Below, piece by piece: positions 1 through 8,010 of a DNA stretch of 10,847 nucleotides. This DNA is from JAGOBX01 sp036733285 (GTDB lineage Bacteria > JAGOBX01). Numbering within the stretch: the first letter of the stretch is position 1; each line of letters begins with the position of its first letter. Under the pieces are notes generated by a model that did no database searches, was not told where the DNA came from, and was given only the letters and a program-made list of their open reading frames with translations. The position numbers and the translations under genes were made by a program. Where the stretch lies: positions 1 to 10,847 of the forward strand of contig DAINAU010000144.1 in NCBI GenBank assembly GCA_036733285.1, in the 5' to 3' direction.

Positions 1-49
1 GAAAAGGTAAAACCGTTAGCAAGTTTTTTATATTTTTAATTGGACACTA

Positions 50-784
50 GTGAATACATATAAAACTAAAAAATTAAAATTCAACTATGTTTTTGGCGGC
101 ATAAATTATTCTTCGTATAAATATATAACTGCAAAAAATCTTTTCAAATACGGACAAACCGAGGATATAAAATTAGGTTTTTTAATCGGAGGAGGATTTA
201 AAATAATTAATAAATCGTTCGGCGCGTCAATTAATGGTTTCGGTTGGGAAGGCGGAATTAAATATTCTTCCAAAAAAAATAAAGATTATATTTTTCAAGA
301 TTATAATTTTGATTATTATTATTTGAAAAACTATTCTAATAACGGCGTTGATTGTAAAATAGAACATTTTCACTTGTATTCCAATCAACTTAAGCTTGTT
401 AATAGAATTTCTTTTAAAAAGATTCATACGTATAAAGCAACTGCGGCGTATTCATTAGGCGAGGATTACGGGTTGCGCGGTTATAAATCTAAGTATTTAG
501 AAGGCAATAAATATTTATTGATAAATTCTCAATTGGAATATATTTTTAAAAGGGAAATATGGAAAATAATATATCCTGGCGCGGATATTTTTTATGATTT
601 AGGAAGAACTTTTCAACAAAGCGAACAAGTAAAATTATCAAAGTTTTATCATAACGCCGGACTCGCGTTTAAATTAATTTTGCACCGTTCAAGTTCTTTT
701 GACGAATTTAATTTTTCAGTTTCATTTCCATTTAAACGCGAACATTCTCCGTATTTCAGTTTCCAGACAAGTCTTGATTTTTAA
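50..784 (+). CDS. C-terminal beta-barrel portion of an Omp85/BamA-superfamily outer-membrane protein; 5' end uncertain
   Basis: The 244 codons carry Omp85 barrel hallmarks. There is a GLRGY motif (residues 141-145), the counterpart of the conserved (V/L)RG(F/Y) loop motif, followed by EGNKYLLINSQLEYIF, matching the usual pattern of GN followed by a strand. An FYDLGRTF segment (181-188) corresponds to the conserved D-x-G strand. The protein ends in an aromatic residue (SLDF), as outer-membrane barrels do. Omp85 members insert or translocate proteins or lipids at the outer membrane. A full 16-strand barrel plus POTRA domains is much longer than this. The GTG at 50 has no good ribosome binding site, and the frame is closed by TAG at 17-19, so the N-terminal part probably lies upstream in another frame (a frameshift in one of the T-runs at 24-37) or the gene is decayed. 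Family assignment is fairly secure; client and exact subfamily are unknown. Confidence 0.7.
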   Translation: MNTYKTKKLKFNYVFGGINYSSYKYITAKNLFKYGQTEDIKLGFLIGGGFKIINKSFGASINGFGWEGGIKYSSKKNKDYIFQDYNFDYYYLKNYSNNGVDCKIEHFHLYSNQLKLVNRISFKKIHTYKATAAYSLGEDYGLRGYKSKYLEGNKYLLINSQLEYIFKREIWKIIYPGADIFYDLGRTFQQSEQVKLSKFYHNAGLAFKLILHRSSSFDEFNFSVSFPFKREHSPYFSFQTSLDF

Positions 785-3381
785 AATTTGAATAATTTCA
801 ATTTATTAATTTGAATTCTATCTATTCTAAACTCTTTAATTAATTTTGAATTAAATCCAATATTAAAATTTAACATTCCGGAATACAACGAAGCTTTTGC
901 AAAAACAGGTTCTGCGTATTTTAAAGCGAATTTTAATTTTGGAGTATTGGGATCGGAATTTTGCGGGTCTGTAAAATTAAGTATTGAAAGAATAGTTTCT
1001 TTATTAATCGGACTGATGTTGAGAGACGCCTCGACGTTATTTATATCAAAAAGTTTCGTGTCCGAAAACGCGTTTTTAAAGGATAAATCAAAACCTGCTG
1101 AAACGGGAATTTTTTTTCCGGTATAATCGTTTCCAAAAAACGCTTTGTTTAAATCGGCGTTATTAATCTTCGATTTGAAAATCAGATTTTTACCGGACAA
1201 ATCATAAATCGCGTTTAATAAACAGGTTCCATCGAGAAAATTCGACGATACGTTGTTAAAATTGATTATATTCTTATAAAATGAAAAATACCCGGAAATG
1301 TCTGCAAACAGATAATTATCGTAGCGTATTTTAGAAAAATAAAAATTCCTGGTTTTTTCAAGCTGAGCCGGCGTTTCAATTTCAGAAAATGAAGATTTTA
1401 CCGGTAAAAAATCAAAAACGTAATTTTCTAATTCGAGATCCGCGTTCAAGCCCTCAAATGAAAATTTATATTGAGTATTTGAGGCTGAACATCCGGCCAT
1501 CTTTATTTTGCCGGAAAAAACCGGAGCTTTATCAGGCTCTTTTATAATGTAAATATTAGAGAATATATCTCCGTTTATATTAAATTCGTTTGCCGCTGGA
1601 ATTAATTTGCCGAACTCTGACAGGGAACCCGATAAATTTTTAATATCCGTTCGTATAAAACTTTTTTTATAAATTTCCAATAGTTTTGATAAGCTTCCGG
1701 AAGCCGATACTTCAATCCAATTATCGGGAAATTCGAAATGACTTGTCAAGTAGGTTTTTAACATTTTTCCTGTTTTTAATTTTAGAGATAAATCGAAGAT
1801 TTGAAAGTTTTTGAGCGAAAAACCGATATCAGCAGAGCCCCCGGGAATTTCCAATGTTCCGGTTAAAAAATCAGTTTTGAAACCGTCCCATTTTGTTTTC
1901 AGGGAAAATTTTGGCGTAGCGGATGCGCCGGTTAGATTTAATGCGACGTCTGAAAAATTGTATATGGAAAAAACAGTAAATTGCTTGGAAGCGAACGAAA
2001 AAGAAAAATCGCCGATTACAGATAAAAGGTTATTCAGATAATCAAGCGAATACAGGTTGTTTTTTTGAATCGAATCAGAAACAGCTTTAATATCCAAGTT
2101 TTTAGATTTTGAAAAATTAGTTTTAAAAAAAATTTTTTTTGATTTTACGCAATTCTTATATCCGATTAAATCCGCCGAAAATTCAGTTTTTATTGACAGT
2201 TCGAAATCGGGGGATAAATTAAAATCGTTATCAAAATCAAAATCGCCTTTAATAAAACCGGCTGTTTTTAAACCTTGTATTTCAATATCCTTTTTTTCAT
2301 AATTAAAATTATCAATATCAAAAACAAGATTAAGATTTTTAACGCCCAACTTTTTATCGATAAAATTATAACTTATAACGGTCGTGTCTTTATTTATTAT
2401 TTCTAATTTGAGTTTTTTAGACAACCCGTATTCTTCCGGTTTAAAAGACGAATAAGCCGCAAGTCCGCTTAGATTTATTTTATTGCCGGAAAAAGACAAT
2501 TTCAAATCAGTTATTGCCGAATCGTAGGAAGCGGCAAAACCGATATCTGATTTGACTGTTTCTCCGAATCTCAAAACCAAGTCTGAAAAAATTTTTTTTT
2601 CCGAAATTTTAATTTGAACTCCGGAATTAATTGAAATTTGAGTTTGCGGGATTTTTATGCTTGAATTTAAATCCGTATAATCCGCAAATGAATTCGCGGC
2701 AAGCCGGACGTCGTATAATTCGTCCGATTTGACCGCTTTAATTTTAATATCAGGCGATAATATTTTCGCGGTTATTCCGGAAGCTTTGTATTCGGCTTGT
2801 TTATTTGAAACGATTGAAATTTCAGATTTTATAATACCGCTATCTGCAATTATGCGTCCGGAAATTTCAGAATTTCGCATAACAAAACTCTGGTTAATGT
2901 CTATATAATTAATATTAAAATCTGAAATATGGATTTTATCGCATTTAATTTTAAAAGGGGCGGAAAATGATTTTAACGCGGAGTCAATATTTAAAGGCTC
3001 GGTATCTTTAATTGTCTGCGTTAAATCGCGGTAACTGACGTTTAATGACTTTATGTAAAAATCGTTCAACTCGTAAATGCCGTTAAAAAAATTTTTATAG
3101 CTGTCAAACGATACTCCTAACTCATTAAATCGAATTTTTACATTAGCCGATTTTATCAATTCGAATTCTTTGATAAAAATACTTTTTTTTGAAACTTTAA
3201 TTCCTTCAACTCTAACTTTTTGAATTTCTAACTTTTTGAGCAAATATTTATACGCGATTTTTTTTAAATGAGGATAAGAAAAATATCCGGTTAAAGCCGT
3301 AGCGAAAATAATTAAAAAAACCGATAAAAAGAGAATTTTAAAAAAACTTTTTGCGAATGACAATATTTTTTTTTTTGACAT
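781..3381 (-). CDS. AsmA-like / YdbH-type inner-membrane-anchored envelope protein
   Basis: The 866-residue protein has one N-terminal membrane anchor (about residues 14-33) followed by a long periplasmic region. That region is made of repeating short beta-rich segments with many 'SGxxS', 'NINGDIFSNIY' and 'DISGYFSFYKN' type strands, and there are no catalytic motifs. This is the architecture of AsmA-like bridge proteins (TamB, YhdP, YdbH), which are proposed to carry phospholipids between membranes. Length is close to E. coli YdbH, and the end (terminating NKLKLFKF) with its preceding segment on an inner 'SGMLNF' repeat suggests YdbH more than TamB. It is the last gene of a leftward group, 8 nt after a glycosyltransferase. 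The start has no Shine-Dalgarno, only an AT-rich leader. Its stop codon overlaps the stop of the convergent Omp85-like gene. The general class is inferred from architecture; YdbH in particular is tentative. Confidence 0.55.
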   Translation of the reverse strand: MSKKKILSFAKSFFKILFLSVFLIIFATALTGYFSYPHLKKIAYKYLLKKLEIQKVRVEGIKVSKKSIFIKEFELIKSANVKIRFNELGVSFDSYKNFFNGIYELNDFYIKSLNVSYRDLTQTIKDTEPLNIDSALKSFSAPFKIKCDKIHISDFNINYIDINQSFVMRNSEISGRIIADSGIIKSEISIVSNKQAEYKASGITAKILSPDIKIKAVKSDELYDVRLAANSFADYTDLNSSIKIPQTQISINSGVQIKISEKKIFSDLVLRFGETVKSDIGFAASYDSAITDLKLSFSGNKINLSGLAAYSSFKPEEYGLSKKLKLEIINKDTTVISYNFIDKKLGVKNLNLVFDIDNFNYEKKDIEIQGLKTAGFIKGDFDFDNDFNLSPDFELSIKTEFSADLIGYKNCVKSKKIFFKTNFSKSKNLDIKAVSDSIQKNNLYSLDYLNNLLSVIGDFSFSFASKQFTVFSIYNFSDVALNLTGASATPKFSLKTKWDGFKTDFLTGTLEIPGGSADIGFSLKNFQIFDLSLKLKTGKMLKTYLTSHFEFPDNWIEVSASGSLSKLLEIYKKSFIRTDIKNLSGSLSEFGKLIPAANEFNINGDIFSNIYIIKEPDKAPVFSGKIKMAGCSASNTQYKFSFEGLNADLELENYVFDFLPVKSSFSEIETPAQLEKTRNFYFSKIRYDNYLFADISGYFSFYKNIINFNNVSSNFLDGTCLLNAIYDLSGKNLIFKSKINNADLNKAFFGNDYTGKKIPVSAGFDLSFKNAFSDTKLFDINNVEASLNISPINKETILSILNFTDPQNSDPNTPKLKFALKYAEPVFAKASLYSGMLNFNIGFNSKLIKEFRIDRIQINKLKLFKF

Positions 3382-3389
3382 TTTTATGA

Positions 3390-4538
3390 TTAAAACATTA
3401 AACTTCTGTAAATTTCGTTAATACGGCTCGCCATTTCTTTAGCCGTGAATTCGGCGCTCAATCTTTTTGTAGCGTTAGCCGCAAGTTTTTTTCTCAAATC
3501 AGGGCTGCAATACAATTCCATAATTTTCTCGCTTAACATTTTCGGATTAGACGCTTCGACAAGCAGACCGGTTTCATAATTTTTTATTATATCGACAATT
3601 CCGCCTACTTCGGCGGCTATTACCGGCGAGCCGCATATCATAGATTCTAAAATTACTCTTCCCATTCCCTCAAAATCAGAAATCAATAACGATATGTCGA
3701 GAATAGAATTGTAATCGCATACGTTTTCGATAAATCCGGTGAATATTACCGTTTCCTGCAATCCGTATTTATTAACCGAATTTTCGAGCTCGGCTCTTAG
3801 ATAACCTTCCCCGATAAAAAGAACTTTTAACCCGGGAATTTTAGGTTTCAATATTTTCACGGCTTCAATAATCGTTTGATGCCCTTTTCCTTCCCATAAT
3901 TTAGCAACTTCTCCTATAACAAAATCCGTTTCCTTGACGTTTAATTTTTGTTTGATTTCAAATTTGGTTTTAGCGTCCGCGGGTTTAAAATTTTCTACGT
4001 CTATGCCGCTGTAAATTTTTTTGAAAGCGCATTTAATCAATCCTTCATTTTTCGCCCAATCCATAAGCGGTTGAGAAATAAAAATCAGTCTGTCAACCCA
4101 GTTTGCCGCTAATTTTTCAAGCAAAAGAAACAAAATTCTTTTATGCCATTTTTCTTTTGAGTGAAACGCGAATCCGTGAACCGTGTGGACAATTTTAACG
4201 TTTCCGGCAAGTCTGCCGGCAAGTCTGCCGATAAAACCGGCTTTAGAATTATGCGTGTGTATTATATCAAAATTATAAGTTTTTAAAAGTTTGTATAATT
4301 CATAAAGAGCCATAATGTCGCGCGCCGGATTTACCGGAGCTCTGAAATTATTTATCGGATAAAATTCAAAATTATTTGATTTAACCAGTTCTTCGAGTTT
4401 TCCGCCGGGTCTGCAGGCAATGGAAGATTCGAAAATATTTTCCGAGAGTTTCATTGTCAGGAAAGTATTAATTCCCGAACCGCTTATCACGGGAAGCGTA
4501 TGAATATGCAATACTTTTATTTTTCTAATATAATCCAT
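3390..4538 (-). CDS. GT4-family glycosyltransferase (surface glycan assembly)
   Basis: This 382-aa retaining GT-B glycosyltransferase of family GT4 has the expected length. The N-terminal acceptor domain begins KIKVLHIHTLP with a G-rich loop (ISGSGINTF, 18-26), then HTHNSKAGFIGRLAG (94-108) and HTVHG (118-122). The linker YSGID (176-180) leads into the nucleotide-sugar domain with WEGKGH (215-220) and FIGEGYLRAEL. The EX7E motif, E290 to E298 in FEGMGRVILESM, is followed by GSPVIAAEVGGIVDII and contacts the donor sugar-nucleotide. It likely adds a hexose to a lipid-linked or surface polysaccharide at the cytoplasmic face; donor and acceptor cannot be read. The start overlaps the 3' end of the methyltransferase gene by 22 nt and lacks a clear Shine-Dalgarno, suggesting translational coupling. 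An 8-nt gap separates it from the AsmA-like gene. Confidence 0.9.
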   Translation of the reverse strand: MDYIRKIKVLHIHTLPVISGSGINTFLTMKLSENIFESSIACRPGGKLEELVKSNNFEFYPINNFRAPVNPARDIMALYELYKLLKTYNFDIIHTHNSKAGFIGRLAGRLAGNVKIVHTVHGFAFHSKEKWHKRILFLLLEKLAANWVDRLIFISQPLMDWAKNEGLIKCAFKKIYSGIDVENFKPADAKTKFEIKQKLNVKETDFVIGEVAKLWEGKGHQTIIEAVKILKPKIPGLKVLFIGEGYLRAELENSVNKYGLQETVIFTGFIENVCDYNSILDISLLISDFEGMGRVILESMICGSPVIAAEVGGIVDIIKNYETGLLVEASNPKMLSEKIMELYCSPDLRKKLAANATKRLSAEFTAKEMASRINEIYRSLMF

Positions 4539-5497
4539 ATTTGATCGCCAAGCAGATTTTTATTGAAAAAAAAATTTAACGGGAAATTTATCCAGTCCGA
4601 TATTTTTTTTTTCAAATCAAAACCGGTTTCATAATCATTATTTAGTCTGCGGGAAATTTCGTTGAAATCCATATCGCGTTCAAAATTTTTTTTAGAATCT
4701 TTATTTGCAATGATACGCGTTTTCAATAATGCCGATTTTAGACAATCTTTTATTCCGAGTCTCCACAATCCTTCGCCTGATAGGAGATTGAAGTTTGTCG
4801 TAAACACAAGCAATATTTTGAATCCGGCGTCTGAAGAAAGTTTTATCAGCGAATCTTTTGAAAAATAAAAATTGTGATATTTGTTAAATCCGACCCAATG
4901 TTTCCCAATTAATTTATGATAAAAACTGTTTATATTCGGCGTTTCTATAATTATTCTCGAACCCGTCTCCATTGCCGAATGAATTATTTTAAGAGCCGAT
5001 TCGGGATTATTCGAATGCTCAAGAACGTCTGTCATTACGACTATGTCCGCTTCGATTTTTTTGTTTAAAAAAAAGTCTTCTATACCGCCGCAATATAATT
5101 TGACGCCGAAAACCGTTTCCGCTATTTTACAACCTGTTTTAGATATTTCGAGACCGTTGATTTTATAACCGGATTTACGCGCTTTATTTAAAAAAATTCC
5201 GGCTGCCGCCCCTACGTCGAATACCGAGTTAGCTTGCGGAAATTTTTGTTTTATAAAATTTAAGATAAAATCAGATTTTAAATTATCTTGTTTAACGGCT
5301 TTCGCCGGATAATTATTGAAATAATAATAATTCTCTCCGTAGATTTCGCCGCCTGTCAACCGAGGCGATAAAAATATATTCGTACATTTTAGGCATTTTA
5401 TTATTTGATGTTTTTTATCAAAAACCACATTATGCAGAATTTTATTCTCCTCAAAACCGCATATTGGACATTGAATCGCATCGTTTGATAGTTTCAT
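4517..5497 (-). CDS. Class I SAM-dependent methyltransferase with N-terminal zinc ribbon
   Basis: The 326-aa protein starts with a four-cysteine zinc ribbon (CPIC at 10-13 and CLKC at 35-38). A Rossmann methyltransferase fold follows, with motif I VFDVGAAAG (92-100), a motif-II acidic position in NGLEIS (114-119), DVLEH (157-161) and the PNINSFYHKLIGKHW / KYHNFYFS region (187-213). This matches the Methyltransf_23-type group often found in O-antigen, sugar-modifying or polysaccharide gene clusters, which methylates a sugar or glycan end using S-adenosylmethionine. The partnership with a GT4 glycosyltransferase (22-nt overlap downstream) supports a surface-glycan role. It is the first gene of the leftward group; a promoter candidate lies about 110 bases upstream and a dyad repeat lies directly before its ATG. 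No Shine-Dalgarno is visible. The substrate is unknown. Confidence 0.85.
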   Translation of the reverse strand: MKLSNDAIQCPICGFEENKILHNVVFDKKHQIIKCLKCTNIFLSPRLTGGEIYGENYYYFNNYPAKAVKQDNLKSDFILNFIKQKFPQANSVFDVGAAAGIFLNKARKSGYKINGLEISKTGCKIAETVFGVKLYCGGIEDFFLNKKIEADIVVMTDVLEHSNNPESALKIIHSAMETGSRIIIETPNINSFYHKLIGKHWVGFNKYHNFYFSKDSLIKLSSDAGFKILLVFTTNFNLLSGEGLWRLGIKDCLKSALLKTRIIANKDSKKNFERDMDFNEISRRLNNDYETGFDLKKKISDWINFPLNFFFNKNLLGDQIWIILEK

Positions 5498-5500
5498 AAG

Positions 5501-5544
5501 CCGGATAAACCAAAGAAAAGATTCCGGATAATCCGGAAAAGATT
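5501..5544. repeat. Tandem copies of a dispersed CCGGATAA element with a perfect dyad
   Basis: Two related units lie back to back: CCGGATAAACC... at 5501-5523 and CCGGATAATCC... at 5524-5544, each ending GAAAAGATT. The second forms a perfect dyad, TTCCGGAT-A-ATCCGGAA, at 5522-5538. A third copy lies on the opposite strand at 8011-8034. On the minus strand the dyad sits in the predicted 5' leader of the methyltransferase mRNA, about 25 nt before its ATG, with T-rich sequence after it. It could act as an operator, an attenuating hairpin or a terminator for lnt readthrough; sequence alone does not decide. Confidence 0.7.
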
Positions 5545-5607
5545 CCGTTAAAAAAATTTTGTTTAATAATTAATTAATTTGATAATACAGCTAATCTTAT
5601 TTTTGTA

Positions 5608-5635
5608 ATTATAAAATTGAAGTTTTAAAAAGCAA
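5608..5635 (-). promoter_or_regulatory. Sigma-70-like promoter candidate for the methyltransferase-glycosyltransferase-AsmA-like group
   Basis: On the minus strand a perfect -10 TATAAT (5608-5613) lies 16 nt from TTGCTT (5630-5635), which keeps the important TTG of the -35. Predicted transcription starts near 5601, giving a leader of about 100 nt that contains the dyad repeat at 5501-5544. It lies in the 239-bp gap between the lnt stop and the methyltransferase start. AT-rich sequence makes chance matches likely, so this is a moderate call. Confidence 0.45.
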
Positions 5636-5736
5636 GTTTTTTCTCCCGCTTCAGAAATTCGAGCGCAGTCAGAAATTGTTCCAATAAATTCAAACTATTT
5701 TCATTGCGTATTAATTTTTAGTTTTTCAGTTCAAAA

Positions 5737-7281
5737 TTAATATTCGTCAATTTTAACCGGGAAAAAAAACGAGACAAATAAAATCAATCCGAAAAATATT
5801 ATTACGGCGTTTGAAAAAATATCGCCGTATCGCATATAAAAAGACCCTTTTTTATCTGGATGATAAACGAAGTTTAACAAAAGGTTTTCTTCGGCAAGCG
5901 GAGTAGATTCGTAATTTATTTCGCCTATTTCATTAATAATTCCGGAGATTCCGCTATTCCCGCATCGCAATAAAGGCAAATGATTTTGAACTGCGGTAAA
6001 TACGTTCATAGCAAAATGCTGGCAATGAGCTTGAACGCTGTTTGTCCATGCGTCGTTTGTTATGTTAATAAAAAAGTCGGCTCCGTTTTTAGCGAATATT
6101 CTGGAAAGATTATGGAAAATCGATTCATAGCATATCAACGGAGCGATTTTATAATTGCCGTTATCGAAAACCGTCATTTCATTTCCCGGAGTAAAGTTTC
6201 CGCATTGAAAACTGTCCGCGATTTTTTTTACAAATTCGTATTTATTATAGAACGGAGTAAATTCTCCGAATGGAACAAGATGAATTTTGTTGTAACTTCC
6301 GATAATTTCTCCGTCCGGAGAAAGAAAAACCGCGCTGTTGAAATAATCGAATTTATTTTCTTTATTCAGTTTGTATGTTTGAGTTCCGAAAAAAATATGC
6401 GTTCCGGAAGACGATGAATTTTTTGATAACAAATATTTCCATTGAAAATTTTTCCATTCGAGTTTTTTCAGTTCCGCATTATATGAAAACAAATCGTCGA
6501 GAATAATCGTTTCGCTTAAAATTATTAAATCCGGTTTCCGCAATAATAAACGGTCCATTGAATTGATTATTTTAGGCGCGATTTCGTTTCGTTGTTTATC
6601 CCATAAGTCAAAATAAGGAGACAAATTAAGCTGCGAAATTCCCACTGAAAGTTTTTTTTCAAGTTTAGAATTTTTATAATCTTCTATTTTATCAAAACCG
6701 TAAAGCATAATTAAAAAGATTATTATAACGGTTATAACAGATTGTATTATCAGTTTATTGTTTTTGAGACGCGATAATATAAGATAGGCGATTATTGAAT
6801 TGATAAGACATATAATAAAAGAAATTCCGAATACTCCGATAATGTCGCTTATTTGAATAAATTGGATAAATTTGTATTGCGTGTATCCGAGGGTTCCCCA
6901 TGGAAATCCCATATTACCGGCGCTTCTTAAATATTCTATTGAAGTCCATACAATCGGAAAAACAAGGATATCGATATAATATAATCTGCGAATTATAAAC
7001 GAGTATAAAAAGAACATCGTTAAAAAATAAGCGTTAAAAATTATAAGTATTCCCGGCAGCGCTATTATATGATAAATATAAATCCAGCTTAAAATTCCAA
7101 GCGTGAAAATCGTTGTGAAAACTATTGAAATTATAACGGTTTGCTTGTATGTTGAATCTTCCAAAGATATTATTAAAGGAACAAAAGCTGCAAAGACAAA
7201 ATAGCTATAATTGAACGGAGGAAACGATAAAAATAATAAAACCGCAGATACTGCCGCGTAAGAAATTTTTGTTTTTAACAT
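5737..7281 (-). CDS. lnt: Apolipoprotein N-acyltransferase
   Basis: Lnt adds the third acyl chain to the N-terminal cysteine of lipoproteins, using phospholipid as donor, in the outer leaflet of the inner membrane. The 514-aa length is normal. Several N-terminal hydrophobic segments (about residues 5-195) carry the conserved FPWGTLGY (126-133). The C-nitrilase-like periplasmic domain has the catalytic triad: Glu257 in LSET, Lys332 in YNKIHLVPFGEFTP and Cys384 in ICYES. NDAW (409-412) and LLRCGNSGISG (437-447) follow, then a final membrane helix (about 488-507). The start is 8 nt after the stop of the MerR-type gene, with no Shine-Dalgarno, so translation probably depends on coupling. All key residues are present, so it should be active. 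Confidence 0.95.
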   Translation of the reverse strand: MLKTKISYAAVSAVLLFLSFPPFNYSYFVFAAFVPLIISLEDSTYKQTVIISIVFTTIFTLGILSWIYIYHIIALPGILIIFNAYFLTMFFLYSFIIRRLYYIDILVFPIVWTSIEYLRSAGNMGFPWGTLGYTQYKFIQFIQISDIIGVFGISFIICLINSIIAYLILSRLKNNKLIIQSVITVIIIFLIMLYGFDKIEDYKNSKLEKKLSVGISQLNLSPYFDLWDKQRNEIAPKIINSMDRLLLRKPDLIILSETIILDDLFSYNAELKKLEWKNFQWKYLLSKNSSSSGTHIFFGTQTYKLNKENKFDYFNSAVFLSPDGEIIGSYNKIHLVPFGEFTPFYNKYEFVKKIADSFQCGNFTPGNEMTVFDNGNYKIAPLICYESIFHNLSRIFAKNGADFFINITNDAWTNSVQAHCQHFAMNVFTAVQNHLPLLRCGNSGISGIINEIGEINYESTPLAEENLLLNFVYHPDKKGSFYMRYGDIFSNAVIIFFGLILFVSFFFPVKIDEY

Positions 7282-7289
7282 ATAACAGT

Positions 7290-7940
7290 CTACAATAAAT
7301 ATGAATCCTGTCTTATCGGATTAAGGTTTTTTTCAGGCTCGGATTTTTTTTGTTGGTGAACGGGCTGTTTGACAGGTTGAGAAACCGGTTGAGCGGCGGA
7401 TTCGGCTGAAGTTGGATGTTGAACCTGAACCGATTTTTTTTCAGCTTTAATTTTTTGATTTTTTTTCGCAGTGTTTTTTTCGAATATTAGTTTTTCAGTT
7501 TCGTTATTCTCAACGGATTTTAATTTTTCAATTTTAATCGCAGTATTCGTTTCATTTTTTTTTACAGGATAACCGTAAGCGTTTAACATTTTTTCGTCTA
7601 ACGAAAAAATATTCAAATTTAATTTCAACAACTCAACGTTATCTGCAAAAAACCTATTTAATTCAATAATCAATTCTCTGGATTTATGCAGGGATTCAAA
7701 TTTATCAGGATTTTGATTGTAATCCACAATTAATTTTATATATTTTTGAGTGAAATAATGCGAATCTGATAAAAAATTAATTAACTTTAATAATTCAAAC
7801 TGAAGTTCCGAATAATAATTTGACCTGCCGATTTTTTTTGGTTTGATTTTATAGACCGAACACCAGAATTTGATATTTCTCCGCGTAATTCCGGATTTAA
7901 ATTCGATTTCTTCAAGTTTATATCCTTTATTTTGTTCCAT
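7290..7940 (-). CDS. MerR-type helix-turn-helix protein with long charged Q/P-rich tail
   Basis: Residues 6-78 resemble a MerR-family winged HTH: YKLEEIEFKSGITRRNIKFW gives the recognition helix and first turn, and a wing-like GRSNYYSELQFELLKLINFL follows. The middle (about 85-120) is helical and could be the dimerising coiled coil. The remainder (about 130-216) is low-complexity, rich in K, E, Q and P, with QPVSQPVKQPVHQQ at 184-197. No effector-binding domain (for example GyrI-like) or metal-binding cysteine pair is seen, so a ligand cannot be named. It may be a DNA-binding or nucleoid/chromosome-associated protein rather than a classic MerR activator. GGAG lies 8 nt before the ATG (7949-7952) and an in-frame TAA upstream limits the start. 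It is followed 8 nt later by lnt, implying co-transcription. The perfect 16-bp inverted repeat upstream is a possible self-regulatory operator. Confidence 0.7.
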   Translation of the reverse strand: MEQNKGYKLEEIEFKSGITRRNIKFWCSVYKIKPKKIGRSNYYSELQFELLKLINFLSDSHYFTQKYIKLIVDYNQNPDKFESLHKSRELIIELNRFFADNVELLKLNLNIFSLDEKMLNAYGYPVKKNETNTAIKIEKLKSVENNETEKLIFEKNTAKKNQKIKAEKKSVQVQHPTSAESAAQPVSQPVKQPVHQQKKSEPEKNLNPIRQDSYLL

Positions 7941-7965
7941 AAATAATGCTCCGATAAATTAGAGT

Positions 7966-8010
7966 CTTAACAAAAATATTCATTTTTTCAACAAGAATAT
8001 TTTTGTTAAG
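7966..8010. repeat. Perfect 16-bp inverted repeat upstream of the MerR-type gene
   Basis: Arms CTTAACAAAAATATTC (7966-7981) and GAATATTTTTGTTAAG (7995-8010) are exactly complementary, with a 13-nt spacer. It ends 25 nt before the ATG of the MerR-type gene, which is a natural place for an autoregulatory operator. As RNA it could also form a stem next to the ribosome binding site. MerR family operators are dyads, usually between the -35 and -10 elements, but no well-placed promoter is visible around this one. Confidence 0.75.

Noticed and set aside
5498..5736. tRNA or small gene in the gap between lnt and the methyltransferase
   Set aside because: No cloverleaf pairing or open frame with a start and binding site is seen; only the promoter candidate and repeat are supported.
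5980..6417. 145-codon plus-strand ORF within lnt
   Set aside because: It is antisense to the catalytic domain of a clear lnt gene and has no protein-like motifs.
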